Below, piece after piece: positions 11,894-25,168 of a stretch of DNA of 64,000 nucleotides. The notes under the pieces are model-generated. The model had not been told where the DNA came from, did no database searches, and saw only the letters and a list, made by a program, of their open reading frames with translations. The stretch lies in assembly GCF_029227915.1 (NCBI RefSeq), contig NC_079886.1, positions 3,162,001-3,226,000 on the forward strand. Direction: 5' to 3'. Position numbers and translations under genes: made by a program. Source of the stretch: Hydractinia symbiolongicarpus (taxonomy: Eukaryota; Cnidaria; Hydrozoa; Anthoathecata; Hydractiniidae). Numbering within the stretch: the stretch's first letter is position 1; each line of letters starts with the position of its first letter.

Positions 11894-13298
11894 ATGAGAC
11901 TTCTAGTTTTCAACAATGTTTTCATTTTCGATAAGACGCTAAATAAAACAAGTTTAATCGCCGGCAAACGAAAACCCGCGATTTCCCGTAAACCCCGGGC
12001 TTGGCCCGTATAGTCAAAAGTATACAAAGGGAGTAAACTCATTTCCCGAACGATTTTTTAAATTATTTTTTCACCATTAAAACGCATGAGATTTGTAGTT
12101 TTCAAAAATGTTTTCATTTTTGATGAGACGCTGAATGAAAGAAGTTTGATCTCCGGCAAACGTAAACCCGGGATTTCCTGTAAATCCCGAACTTGGCCCG
12201 TATAGTCGAATGTATAAAAGAAAGTACCCAGGGAGTAAACTGATTTCCCGAACGATTTTTCAAATTATTTCTGCAGCACTAGAACGAATGAGACTTGTAG
12301 TATTCAAAAATGTTTACATTTTTGATGAGACGCCGAATGAAAGCTGTTTAATCGCCGACAACGAAAACCCGCTTTTCCCGTAAATCCCTGGCTTGGCCCG
12401 TATAGTTGAATGAATACAAAGAAAGTACCCTGTGAATAAACTCATTTTCACAACGATTTTTTAAATTATTTTTTCACCACTAAAACACATGAGACTTGTA
12501 GTTTTCAAAAATGTTTTCATTTTTGAGAAGACGCTGAATAAAAGAAGTTTAATCGCCGGTAAACGAAAACCCGCGATTTCCCGTAAATCCCGGACACGAC
12601 CCGTATAATCAAAAGTATACAAAGAAAGTACCCAGGGAGTAAACTCATTTCCCGAACGATTTTTTAAATTATCTTTTCACCACTAAAACGCATGAGACTT
12701 GTAGTTTTCAAAAATGTTTTCATTACTGATGAGACGCTGAATAAAAGAAGTTTAATCGCGGGCAAACGAAAACCCGGGATTTCCTGTAAATCCCGAACTT
12801 GGCCCGTATAGTCGAATGTATAAAAGAAAGTACCAAGGGAGTAAACTGATTTCCCGAACGATTTTTCAAATTATTTCTGCCCCACTGGAACGAATGAGAC
12901 TTGTAGTATTCAAAAATGTTTACATTTTTGATGAGACGCCGAATGAAAGCAGTTTAATCGCCGACAACTGAAAACCCGCTTTTCCCGTAAATCCCTGGCT
13001 CGGCCCGTATAGTTGAGTGTATACAAAGAAAGTACCCTGTGAATAAAATCATTTTCAGACCGATTTTTTAAATGATTTTTTCACCACTAAAACGCATGAG
13101 ACTTGTAGTTTTCAAAAATGTTTTCATTTTTGAGAAGACGCTGAATAAAAGAAGTTTAATCGCCGGCAAACGAAAACCCGCGATTTCCCGTAAATCCCGG
13201 ACACGACCCGTATAATCAAAAGTATACAAAGAGAGTACCCAGGGAGTAAACTCATTTCCCGAACGATTTTTTAAATTATTTTTTCACCACTAAAACGC
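11894..13298. repeat. Segment f-P-b-(c/d)-e-b-j (7 monomers)
   Basis: Monomers at 11,894 (f, 192 bp with the g-type deletion), 12,086 (P), 12,288 (b, CGACAACGAAAACC with one base missing), 12,489 (c front, GACACGACC d back), 12,692 (e), 12,894 (b, CAACTGAAAACC) and 13,096 (j front with a GACACGACC back). The same series with separate c and d occurs at 17,327 and 25,169, so one monomer was lost here through a c/d fusion. Confidence 0.86.
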
Positions 13299-15108
13299 AT
13301 GAGACTTGTATTTTTCAAAAATGTTTTCATTTTTGATGAGACGCTAAATAAAAGAAGTTTAATCTCCGGCAAACGTAAACCCGGAATTTCCTGTAAATCC
13401 CGAACTTGGCCCGTATAGTCAAAAGTATACAAAGAAAGTACTCAAGGAGTAAACTCATTTCCCGAACGATTTTTTAAATTATTTTTTTACCACTAAAACG
13501 CATGAGACTTGTAGTTTTCAAAAATGTTTTCATTTTTGATGAGACGCTAAATAAAAGAAGTTTAATCGCCGGCAAACTAAAACCCGCGATTTCCCATAAA
13601 TCCCGAGCTTGGCCCGTATAGTCGAATGTATACAAAGAAAGTACCCTGTGAGTAAACTCATTTCCCGAGCGATTTTTTAAATTATTTTTTCACCACTAAA
13701 TCGCATGAGACTTGTAGTTTTTAAAAATATTTTCATTTTTGATGAGACGCTGAATGAAGGAAGTTTAATCGCCGGAAAAAGGACCCCCGCGATTTCCCGT
13801 AAATCCCGGACTCTGCCCGTATAGCCAAAAGTATACAAAGGGAGTAAACTTTCCTTTCATTTCCCGAACAATTTTTTAAAATATTTTTTCACCATTAAAA
13901 CGCATGAGATTGTTAGTTTTCAAAAATGTTTTCATTTTTGATGAGACGCTGAATGAAAGAAGTTTGATCTCCGGCAAACGTAAACCCGGGATTTCCTGTA
14001 AATCCCGAACATGGCCCATATAGTCAAAAGTATACAAAGAAAGTACCCAGGGAGTAAACTCATTTCCCGAACGATATTTTAAATTATTTTTTCACCACTA
14101 AAACGCATGAGACTTGTAGTTTTCAACAATGTTTTCATTTTTGATGAGACGCTAAATAACACAAGTTTAATCGCCGGCAAACGAAAACCCGCCATTTCCC
14201 GTAAATCCCGGACACGACCCGTATAATCAAAAGTATACAAAGAAAGTACCCAGGGAGTAAACGCATTTCCCGAACGATTTTTTAAATTATTTTTTCACCA
14301 CTAAAACGCATGAGACTTGTATTTTTCAAAAATGTTTTCATTTTTGATGAGACGCTAAATAAAAGAAGTTTAATCTCCGGCAAACGTAAACCCGGGATTT
14401 CCTGTAAATCCCGAACTTGGCCCGTATAGTCAAATGTATAAAAGAAAGTACCCAGGGAGTAAACTGATTTCCCGAACGATTTTTCAAATTATTTCTGCAG
14501 CACTAGAACGAATAAGACTTGTAGTATTCAAAAATGTTTACATTTTTGATGAGACGCCGAATGAAAGCAGTTTAATCGCCGACAACCGAAAACCCGCTTT
14601 TTCCGTAAATCCCTGGCTTGGCCCGTATAGTTGAATGTATACAAAGAAAGTACCCTGTGAATAAACTCATTTTCAGAACGATTTTATAAATTATTTTTTC
14701 AGCACTAAAACGCATGAGACTTGTAGTTTTCAAAAATGTTTTCATTTCTGAGAAGACGCTGAATAAAAGAAGTTTAATCGCCGGCAAACGAAAACCCGCA
14801 ATTTCCCGTAAATCCCGGGCTTAGCCCGCATAGTCGAATGTATATAAAGAAAGTACTCAGGGAGTAAACTTATTTTCCGAACGATATTTTAAATTATTTT
14901 TTCACCACTAAAACGCATGAGACTTGTAGTTTTCAAAAATATTTTCATTTTTGATGAGACGCTGAATGAAGGAAGTTTAATCGCCGGGAAAAAAAACCCC
15001 GCGATTTCCCGTTAATCCCGGTCTCTGCCCGCATAGTCAAAAGTATACAAAGGGAGTAAACTCATTTCCCGAACGATTTTTTAAATTATTTTTTCACCAT
15101 TAAAACGC
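13299..15108. repeat. Old-type segment, second copy of 3,642-5,451
   Basis: Monomers at 13,299, 13,502, 13,705, 13,904, 14,107, 14,310, 14,512 (b), 14,714 (h) and 14,917 (g) match 3,642 to 5,451 at a constant offset of 9,657 bp. Shared private variants include GACTCTGCCC, GATTGTTAG, the TTCCTTTCAT insertion and the ATAAGACTTG b-type. Differences are few, for example AAATAACACAAG for AAATAAAACAAG. Confidence 0.9.
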
Positions 15109-15918
15109 ATGAGATTTGTAGTTTTCAAAAATGTTTTCATTTTTGATGAGACGCTGAATGAAAGAAGTTTGATCTCCGGCAAACGTAAACCCGTGATTTC
15201 CTGTAAATCCCGAACTTGGCCCGTATAGTCGAATGTATAAAAGAAAGTACCCAGGGAGTAAACTAATTTCCCGAACGATTTTTCAAATTGTTTCTGCAGC
15301 ACTAGAACGAATGAGACTTGTAGTATTCAAAAATGTTTACTTTTTTGATGAGACGCCGAATGAAAGCTGTTTAATCGCCGACAACCGAAAACCCGCTTTT
15401 CCCGTAAATCCCTGGCTTGGCCCGTATAGTTGAATGAATACAAAGAAAGTACCCTGTGAATAAACTCTTTTTCACAACGATTTTTTAAATTATCTTTTCA
15501 CCACTAAAACGCATGAGACTTGTAGTTTTCAAAAATGTTTTCATTACTGATGAGACGCTGAATAAAAGAAGTTTAATCGCCGGCAAACGAAAACCCGCGA
15601 TTTCCCGTAAATCCCGTACTCGGCCCGTATAGTCAAAAGTATACAAAGAAAGTACTCAGGGAGTAAACTCATTTCCCGAACGATATTTTAAATTATTTTA
15701 TCACCACTAAAACGCATGAGTCTTGTAGTTTTCAACAATGTTTTCATTTTTGATGAGACGCTAAATAAAACAAGTTTAATCGCCGGCAAACGAAAACCCG
15801 CGATTTCCCGTAAATCCCGTACTCGGCCTGTATAGTCAAAAGTATACAAAGAAAGTACCCAGGAAGTAAACTCATTTCCGGAACGATTTTTTAAATTATT
15901 TTTTCACCACTTAAACGC
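15109..15918. repeat. 7-mer-like remnant P-b-e0-(f/i)
   Basis: Monomers at 15,109, 15,311, 15,513 and 15,716 resemble the start of the 1,408-bp HOR. The fourth begins as f (TCAACAATG, TAAAACAAG) and ends as i (TACTCGGCCTG, CCGGAACG), with the switch inside the CCCGTAAATCCCG region. One monomer length is therefore missing. Copy B repeats this at 23,155-23,964. Confidence 0.86.
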
Positions 15919-17326
15919 ATGAGACTTGTAGTTTTCAAAAATGTTTTCATTTTTGATGAGACGCTGAATGAAGGAAGTTTAATCGCCGGGAAAAAAACCC
16001 CGCGATTTCCCGTTAATCCCGATCTCTGCCCGTATAGTCAAAAGTATACAAAGGGAGTAAACTCATTTCCCGAACGATTTTTTAAATTATTTTTTCACCA
16101 TTAAAACGCATGAGATTTGTAGTTTTCAAAAATGTTTTCATTTTTGATGAGACGCTGAATGAAAGAAGTTTGATCTCCGGCAAACGTAAACCCGGGATTT
16201 CCTGTAAATCCTGAACTTGGCCCGTATAGTTGACTGAATACAAAGAAAATACCCTGTGAATAAACTCATTTTCACAACGATTTTTTAAATTATTTTTTCA
16301 CCACTAAAACGCATGAGACTTGTAGTTTTCAAAAATGTTTTCATTTTTGAGAGGACGCTGAATAAAAGAAGTTTAATCGCCGGTAAACGAAAACCCGCGA
16401 TTTCCCGTAAATCCCGTACTCGGCCCGTATAGTCAAAGGTATACAAAGAAAGTACTCAGGGAGTAAACTTATTTCCCGAAAGATATTTTAAATTATTTTT
16501 TTCACCGCTAAAACGCATGAGACTTGTAGTTTTCAAAAATGTTTTCATTTTTGATGAGACGCTAAGTAAAACAAGTTTATTCGCCGGCAAACGAAAACCC
16601 GCGATTTCCCGTAAATCCCGGACACGACCCGTATAATCAAAATTATACAAAGAAAGTACCCAGGGTGTAAACTCATTTCCCGAACGATTTTTTAAATTAT
16701 CTTTTCACCACTAAAACGCATGAGACTTGTAGTTTTCAAAAATGTTTTAATTACTGATGAGACGCTGAATAAAAGAAGTTTAATCGCGGGCAAACGAAAA
16801 CCCGGGATTTCCTGTAAATCCCGAACTTGGCCCGTATAGTTGAATGTATAAAAGAAAGTACCAAGAGAGTAAACTGATTTCCCGAACGATTTTTCAAATT
16901 ATTTCTGCACCACTTGAACGAATGAGACTTGTAGTATTCAAAAATGTTTACATTTTTGATGAGACGCCGAATGAAAGCAGTTTAATCGCCGACAACCAAA
17001 AACCCGCTTTTCCCGTAAATCCCTGGCTCGGCCCGTATAGTTGAATGTATACAAAGAAAGTACCCTGTGAATAAAATCATTTTCAGAACGATTTTTTAAA
17101 TGATTTTTTTACCACTAAAACGCATGAGACTTGTAGTTTTCAAAAATGTTTTCATTTTTGAGAAGACGCTGAATAAAAGAAGTTTAATCGCCGGCAAACG
17201 AAAACCCGCGATTTCCCGTAAATCCCGTACTTGGCCCGTATAATCAAAAGTATACAAATAAAGTACTCAGGGAGTAAACTCATTTTCCGAACGATTTTTT
17301 AAATTATTTTATCACCACTAAAACGC
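15919..17326. repeat. Segment g-P'-c-d-e-b-j, copy in duplication A
   Basis: Monomers at 15,919, 16,110, 16,313, 16,517, 16,720, 16,922 and 17,124 correspond to 10,487-11,893 at an offset of about 5,433 bp. They share GAGAGGACG, CAAAATTATAC and TTTTAATTACTG. An extra T in the tail of c (16,313) makes it 204 bp. Confidence 0.87.
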
Positions 17327-19530
17327 ATGAGACTTGTAGTTTTCAACAATGTTTTCATTTTTGATAAGACGCTAAATAAAACAAGTTTAATCGCCGGCAA
17401 ACGAAAACCCGCGATTTCCCGTAAATCCCGGGCTTGGCCCGTATAGTCAAAAGTATACAAAGGGAGTAAACTCATTTCCCGAACGATTTTTTAAATTATT
17501 TTTTCACCATTAAAACGCATGAGATTTGTAGTTTTCAAAAATGTTTTCATTTTTGATGAGACGCTGACTGAAAGAAGTTTGATCTCCGGCAAACGTAAAC
17601 CCGGGATTTCCTGTAAATCCCGAACTTGGCCCGTATAGTCGAATGTATAAAAGAAAGTACCCAGGGAGTAAACTGATTTCCCGAACGATTTTTCAAATTA
17701 TTTCTGCAGCACTAGAACGAATGAGACTTGTAGTATTCAAAAATGTTTACATTTTTGATGAGACGCCGAATGAAAGCTGTTTAATCGCCGACAACGAAAA
17801 CCCGCTTTTCCCGTAAATCCCTGGCTTGGCCCGTATAGTTGAATGAATACAAAGAAAGTACCCTGTGAATAAACTCATTTTCACAACGATTTTTTAAATT
17901 ATTTTTTCACCACTAAAACGCATGAGACTTGTAGTTTTCAAAAATGTTTTCATTTTTGAGAAGACGCTGAATAAAAGAAGTTTAATCGCCGGTAAACGAA
18001 AACCCGCGATTTCCCGTAAATCCCGTACTCGGCCCGTATAGTCAAAGGTATACAAAGAAAGTACTCAGGGAGTAAACTTATTTCCCGAAAGATATTTTAA
18101 ATTATTTTTTCACCGCTAAAACGCATGAGACTTGTAGTTTTCAAAAATGTTTTCATTTTTGATGAGACGCTAAGTAAAACAAGTTTATTCGCCAGCAAAC
18201 GAAAACCCGCGATTTCCCGTAAATCCCGGACACGACCCGTATAATCAAAAGTATACAAAGAAAGTACCCAGGGAGTAAACTCATTTCCCGAACGATTTTT
18301 TAAATTATCTTTTCACCACTAAAACGCATGAGACTTGTAGTTTTCAAAAATGTTTTCATTACTGATGAGACGCTGAATAAAAGAAGTTTAATCGCGGGCA
18401 AACGAAAACCCGGGATTTCCTGTAAATCCCGAACTTGGCCCGTATAGTCGAATGTATAAAAGAAAGTACAAAGGGAGTAAACTGATTTCCCGAACGATTT
18501 TTCAAATTATTTCTGCACCACTGGAACGAATGAGACTTGTAGTATTCAAAAATGTTTACATTTTTGATGAGACCCGAATGAAAGCAGTTTAATCGCCGAC
18601 AACTGAAAACCCGCTTTTCCCGTAAATCCCTGGCTCGGCCCGTATAGTTGAGTGTATACAAAGAAAGTACCCTGTGAATAAAATCATTTTCAGAACGATT
18701 TTTTAAATGATTTTTTCACCACTAAAACGCATGAGACTTGTAGTTTTCAAAAATGTTTTCATTTTTGAGAAGACGCTGAATAAAAGAAGTTTAATCGCCG
18801 GCAAACGAAAACCCGCGATTTTCCGTAAATCCCGTACTCGGCCCGTATAGTCAAAAGTATACAAAGAAAGTACCCTGTGAGTTAACTCATTTTCAGAAGG
18901 ATTTTTTAAATTATTTTTTCACCACTAAAACGCATAAGACTTGTAGTTTTCAACAATGTTTTCATTTTTGATGAGACGCTAAATAAAACAAGTTTAATCG
19001 CCGGCAAACGAAAACCCGCGATTTCCCGTAAATCCCGGGCTTAGCCCGCATAGTCGAATGTATATAAAGAAAGTACTCAGGGAGTAAACTTATTTCCCGA
19101 GCGATATTTTAAATTATTTTTTCACCACTAAAACGCTTGAGACTTGTAGTTTTCAAAAATGTTTTCATTTTTGATGAGACGCTAAATAAAAGAAGTTTAA
19201 TCGCCGGCAAACGAAAACCCGCGATTTCCCGTAAATCCCGTACTCGGCCTGTATAGTCAAAAGTATACAAAGAAAGTACCCAGGGAGTAAACTCATTTCC
19301 GGAACGATTTTTTAAATTATTTTTTCACCACTAAAACGCATGAGACTTGTAGTTTTTAAAAATGTTTTCATTTTTGATGAGACGCTGAATGAAGGAAGTT
19401 TAATCGCCGGGAAAAAAACCCCGCGATTTCCCGTTAATCCCGATCTCTGCCCGTATAGTCAAAAGTATACAAAGGGAGTAAACTCATTTCCCGAAGGATT
19501 TTTTAAATTATTTTTTCACCATTAAAACGC
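17327..19530. repeat. Segment f-P-b-c-d-e-b-j-f-i-g (11 monomers)
   Basis: Monomers at 17,327, 17,519, 17,721, 17,922, 18,125, 18,328, 18,530, 18,731, 18,934, 19,137 and 19,340. The first eight match the 11,894 segment with c and d intact. The variants CGCCAGC in d and CGCTTGAGAC in i are also found in the terminal 1,812-bp HOR near 61-64 kb, so these blocks are related. The b at 18,530 has lost two bases (GAGACCCGAATG). Confidence 0.86.
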
Positions 19531-21949
19531 ATGAGATTTGTAGTTTTCAAAAATGTTTTCATTTTTGATGAGACGCTGAATAAAAGAAGTTTAATCGCCG
19601 GTAAACGAAAACCCGCGATTTCCCGTAAATCCCGTACTCGGCCCGTATAGTCAAAGGTATACAAAGAAAGTACTCAGGGAGTAAACTTATTTCCCGAAAG
19701 ATATTTTAAATTATTTTTTCACCGCTAAAACGCATGAGACTTGTAGTTTTCAAAAATGTTTTCATTTTTGATGAGACGCTAAGTAAAACAAGTTTATTCG
19801 CCGGCAAACGAAAACCTGCCATTTCCCGTAAATCCCGGACACGACCCGTATAATCAAAAGTATACAAAGAAAGTACCCAGGGTGTAAACTCATTTCCCGA
19901 ACGATTTTTTAAATTATCTTTTCATCACTAAAACGCATGAGACTTGTAGTTTTCAAAAATGTTTTCATTACTGATGAGACGCTGAATAAAAGAAGTTTAA
20001 TCGCGGGCAAACGAAAACCCGGGATTTCCTGTAAATCCCGAACTTGGCCCGTATAGTCGAATGTATAAAAGAAAGTACCAAGGGAGTAAACTGATTTCCC
20101 GAACGATTTTTCAAATTATTTCTGCAGCACTAGAACGAATGAGACTTGTAGTATACAAAAATGTTTACATTTTTGATGAGACGCCGAATGAAAGCTGTTT
20201 AATCGCCGACAACCGAAAACCCGCTTTTCCCGTAAATCCCTGGCTTGGCCCGTATAGTTGAATGAATACAAAGAAAGTACCCTGCGAATAAACTCATTTT
20301 CACAACGATTTTTTAAATTATTTTTTCACCACTAAAACGCATGAGACTTGTAGTTTTCAAAAATGTTTTCATTTTTAAGAAGACGCTGAATAAAAGAAGT
20401 TTAATCGCCGGTAAACGAAAACCCGCGATTTCCCGTAAATCCCGTACTCGGCCCGTATAGTCAAAGGTATACAAAGAAAGTACTCAGGGAGTAAACTTAT
20501 TTTCCGAAAGATATTTTAAATTATTTTTACCGCTAAAACGCATGAGACTTGTAGTTTTCAAAAATGTTTTCATTTTTGATGAGACGCTAAGTAAAACAAG
20601 TTTATTCGCCGGCAAACGAAAACCCGCGATTTCCCGTAAATCCCGGACACGACCCGTATAAGCAAAAGTATACAAAGAAAGTACCCAGGGAGTAAACTCA
20701 TTTCCCGAACGATTTTTTAAATTATCTTTTCACGACTAAAACGCATGAGACTTGTAGTTTTCAAAAATGTTTTCATTACTGATGAGACGCCGAATGAAAG
20801 CAGTTTAATCGCCGACAACTGAAAACCCGCTTTTCCCGTAAATCCCTGGCTCGGCCCGTATAGTTGAATGTATACAAAGAAAGTACCCTGTGAATAAAAT
20901 CATTTTCAGAACGATTTTTTAAATGATTTTTCACCACTAAAACGCATGAGACTTGTAGTTTTCAAAAATGTTTTCATTTTTAAGAAGACGCTGAATAAAA
21001 GAAGTTTAATCGCCGGCAAACGAAAACCCGCGATTTTCCGTAAATCCCGTACTCGGCCCGTATAGTCAAAAGTATATAAAGAAAGTACTCAGGGAGTAAA
21101 CTCATTTCCCGAACGATATTTTAAATTAATTTATCACCACTAAAACGCATGAGACTTGTAGTTTTCAACAATGTTTTCATTTTTGATGAGACGCTAAATA
21201 AAACAAGTTTAATCGCCGGCAAACGAAAACCCACGATTTCCCGTAAATCCCGGGCTTAGCCCGCATAGTCGAATGTATATAAAGAAAGTACTTAGGGAGT
21301 AAACTTATTTCCCGAAGGATTTTTTAAATTATTTTTTCACCATTAAAACGCATGAGATTTGTAGTTTTCAAAAATGTTTTCATTTTTGATGAGACGATGA
21401 ATGAAAGAAGTTTGATCTCCGGCAAACGTAAACCCGGGATTTCCTGTAAATCCCGAACTTGGCCCGTATAGTTGACTGAATACAAAGAAAGTACCCTGTG
21501 AATAAACTCATTTTCACAACGATTTTTTAAATTATTTTTTCACCACTAAAACGCATGAGACTTGTAGTTTTCAAAAATGTTTTCATTTTTGAGAAGACGC
21601 TGAATAAAAGAAGTTTAATCGCCGGTAAACGAAAACCCGCGATTTCCCGTAAATCCCGTACTCGGCCCGTATAGTCAAAGGTATACAAAGAAAGTACTCA
21701 GGGAGTAAACTTATTTCCCGAAAGATATTTTAAATTATTTTTTCACCGCTAAAACGCATGAGACTTGTAGTTTTCAAAAATGTTTTGATTTTTGATGAGA
21801 CGCTAAGTAAAACAAGTTTATTCGCCGGCAAAGGAAAACCTGCGATTTCCCGTAAATCCCGGACACGACCCGTATAGTCAAAAGTATACAAAGGGAGTAA
21901 ACTCATTTCCCGAAGGATTTTTTAAATTATTTTTTCACCATTAAAACGC
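19531..21949. repeat. 12-mer HOR copy 1 (2,419 bp)
   Basis: Twelve monomers start at 19,531 (P front, c back), 19,734 (d), 19,937 (e), 20,139 (b, TATACAAAAATG), 20,341 (c), 20,542 (d), 20,745 (e'), 20,946 (j2), 21,149 (f), 21,352 (P', GACGATGAATG), 21,555 (c) and 21,758 (d with the CAAAGGGAG deletion, 192 bp). The thirteenth monomer (21,950) again has the P/c fusion, 2,419 bp after the first. Confidence 0.88.
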
Positions 21950-22152
21950 AGGAGATTTGTAGTTTTCAAAAATGTTTTCATTTTTGATGAGACGCTGAAT
22001 AAAAGAAGTTTAATCGCCGGTAAACGTAAACCCGGGATTTCCTGTAAATCCCGAACATGGCCCATATAGTCAAAAGTATACAAAGAAAGTACCCAGGGAG
22101 TAAACTCATTTCCCGAACGATATTTTAAATTATTTTTTCACCACTAAAACGC
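21950..22152. repeat. Three-part chimeric monomer at the A/B junction
   Basis: This monomer starts with AGGAGATTTG (P-like), continues with GAATAAAAGAAG and CGCCGGTAAACG (c-like), and switches at about 22,022 to GTAAACCCGGG and GAACATGGCCC (the 13,904 type). It carries the breakpoint of the 8-kb tandem duplication. The corresponding monomer in copy B (29,792) does not switch, which fixes the joint here. Confidence 0.85.
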
Positions 22153-23964
22153 ATGAGACTTGTAGTTTTCAACAATGTTTTCATTTTTGATGAGACGCTA
22201 AATAACACAAGTTTAATCGCCGGCAAACGAAAACCCGCCATTTCCCGTAAATCCCGGACACGACCCGTATAATCAAAAGTATACAAAGAAAGTACCCAGG
22301 GAGTAAACGCATTTCCCGAACGATTTTTTAAATTATTTTTTCACCACTAAAACGCATGAGACTTGTATTTTTCAAAAATGTTTTCATTTTTGATGAGACG
22401 CTAAATAAAAGAAGTTTAATCTCCGGCAAACGTAAACCCGGGATTTCCTGTAAATCCCGAACTTGGCCCGTATAGTCAAATGTATAAAAGAAAGTACCCA
22501 GGGAGTAAACTGATTTCCCGAACGATTTTTCAAATTATTTCTGCAGCACTAGAACGAATAAGACTTGTAGTATTCAAAAATGTTTACATTTTTGATGAGA
22601 CGCCGAATGAAAGCAGTTTAATCGCCGACAACCGAAAACCCGCTTTTTCCGTAAATCCCTGGCTTGGCCCGTATAGTTGAATGTATACAAAGAAAGTACC
22701 CTGTGAATAAACTCATTTTCAGAACGATTTTATAAATTATTTTTTCAGCACTAAAACGCATGAGACTTGTAGTTTTCAAAAATGTTTTCATTTCTGAGAA
22801 GACGCTGAATAAAAGAAGTTTAATCGCCGGCAAACGAAAACCCGCAATTTCCCGTAAATCCCGGGCTTAGCCCGCATAGTCGAATGTATATAAAGAAAGT
22901 ACTCAGGGAGTAAACTTATTTTCCGAACGATATTTTAAATTATTTTTTCACCACTAAAACGCATGAGACTTGTAGTTTTCAAAAATATTTTCATTTTTGA
23001 TGAGACGCTGAATGAAGGAAGTTTAATCGCCGGGAAAAAAAACCCCGCGATTTCCCGTTAATCCCGGTCTCTGCCCGCATAGTCAAAAGTATACAAAGGG
23101 AGTAAACTCATTTCCCGAACGATTTTTTAAATTATTTTTTCACCATTAAAACGCATGAGATTTGTAGTTTTCAAAAATGTTTTCATTTTTGATGAGACGC
23201 TGAATGAAAGAAGTTTGATCTCCGGCAATCGTAAACCCGTGATTTCCTGTATATCCCGAACTTGGCCCGTATAGTCGAATGTATAAAAGAAAGTACCCAG
23301 GGAGTAAACTAATTTCCCGAACGATTTTTCAAATTGTTTCTGCAGCACTAGAACGAATGAGACTTGTAGTATTCAAAAATGTTTACTTTTTTGATGAGAC
23401 GCCGAATGAAAGCTGTTTAATCGCCGACAACCGAAAACCCGCTTTTCCCGTAAATCCCTGGCTTGGCCCGTATAGTTGAATGAATACAAAGAAAGTACCC
23501 TGTGAATAAACTCTTTTTCACAACGATTTTTTAAATTATCTTTTCACCACTAAAACGCATGAGACTTGTAGTTTTCAAAAATGTTTTCATTACTGATGAG
23601 ACGCTGAATAAAAGAAGTTTAATCGCCGGCAAACGAAAACCCGCGATTTCCCGTAAATCCCGTACTCGGCCCGTATAGTCAAAAGTATACAAAGAAAGTA
23701 CTCAGGGAGTAAACTCATTTCCCGAACGATATTTTAAATTATTTTATCACCACTAAAACGCATGAGTCTTGTAGTTTTCAACAATGTTTTCATTTTTGAT
23801 GAGACGCTAAATAAAACAAGTTTAATCGCCGGCAAACGAAAACCCGCGATTTCCCGTAAATCCCGTACTCGGCCTGTATAGTCAAAAGTATACAAAGAAA
23901 GTACCCAGGAAGTAAACTCATTTCCGGAACGATTTTTTAAATTATTTTTTCACCACTAAAACGC

Positions 23965-25168
23965 ATGAGACTTGTAGTTTTCAAAAATGTTTTCATTTTT
24001 GATGAGACGCTGAATGAAGGAAGTTTAATCGCCGGGAAAAAAACCCCGCGATTTCCCGTTAATCCCGATCTCTGCCCGTATAGTCAAAAGTATACAAAGG
24101 GAGTAAACTCATTTCCCGAACGATTTTTTAAATTATTTTTTCACCATTAAAACGCATGAGATTTGTAGTTTTCAAAAATGTTTTCATTTTTGATGAGACG
24201 CTGAATGAAAGAAGTTTGATCTCCGGCAAACGTAAACCCGGGATTTCCTGTAAATCCTGAACTTGGCCCGTATAGTTGACTGAATACAAAGAAAATACCC
24301 TGTGAATAAACTCATTTTCACAACGATTTTTTAAATTATTTTTTCACCACTAAAACGCATGAGACTTGTAGTTTTCAAAAATGTTTTCATTTTTGAGAGG
24401 ACGCTGAATAAAAGAAGTTTAATCGCCGGTAAACGAAAACCCGCGATTTCCCGTAAATCCCGGACACGACCCGTATAATCAAAATTATACAAAGAAAGTA
24501 CCCAGGGTGTAAACTCATTTCCCGAACGATTTTTTAAATTATCTTTTCACCACTAAAACGCATGAGACTTGTAGTTTTCAAAAATGTTTTAATTACTGAT
24601 GAGACGCTGAATAAAAGAAGTTTAATCGCGGGCAAACGAAAACCCGGGATTTCCTGTAAATCCCGAACTTGGCCCGTATAGTTGAATGTATAAAAGAAAG
24701 TACCAAGAGAGTAAACTGATTTCCCGAACGATTTTTCAAATTATTTCTGCACCACTTGAACGAATGAGACTTGTAGTATTCAAAAATGTTTACATTTTTG
24801 ATGAGACGCCGAATGAAAGCAGTTTAATCGCCGACAACCAAAAACCCGCTTTTCCCGTAAATCCCTGGCTCGGCCCGTATAGTTGAATGTATACAAAGAA
24901 AGTACCCTGTGAATAAAATCATTTTCAGAACGATTTTTTAAATGATTTTTTTACCACTAAAACGCATGAGACTTGTAGTTTTCAAAAATGTTTTCATTTT
25001 TGAGAAGACGCTGAATAAAAGAAGTTTAATCGCCGGCAAACGAAAACCCGCGATTTCCCGTAAATCCCGTACTTGGCCCGTATAATCAAAAGTATACAAA
25101 TAAAGTACTCAGGGAGTAAACTCATTTTCCGAACGATTTTTTAAATTATTTTATCACCACTAAAACGC
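23965..25168. repeat. Segment g-P'-(c/d)-e-b-j, one monomer short
   Basis: Monomers at 23,965, 24,156, 24,359 (c front with GAGAGGACG and CGGTAAACG, d back with GACACGACC and CAAAATTATAC), 24,562, 24,764 and 24,966. Against copy A one monomer (204 bp) is missing, with the joint in the CCCGTAAATCCCG block near 24,455-24,470. Confidence 0.88.

Larger units (their letters stand above)
13976..22021. repeat. 8,046-bp segmental duplication, copy A
   Basis: From about 13,976 to 22,021 the array matches the next stretch at an offset of 8,046 bp, changing to 7,842 bp after one monomer is lost in copy B. Marks shared by both include the CTAAATAACAC f (14,107 and 22,153), TTTACTTTTTTG in b (15,311 and 23,357), GAGACCCGAATG in b (18,530 and 26,372), CGCCAGC in d and the TATACAAAAATG b (20,139 and 27,981). 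Inside are 7-mer remnants, a g-to-j segment, an f-to-i segment and a 12-mer. Confidence 0.92.

Noticed and set aside
18359-18661. 100-codon reverse frame, repeated at 26,201-26,503
   Set aside because: It is longer only because a 2-bp deletion in b (GAGACCCGAAT) shifts frame past a stop. The second copy comes from the 8-kb duplication, so its conservation says nothing about coding.
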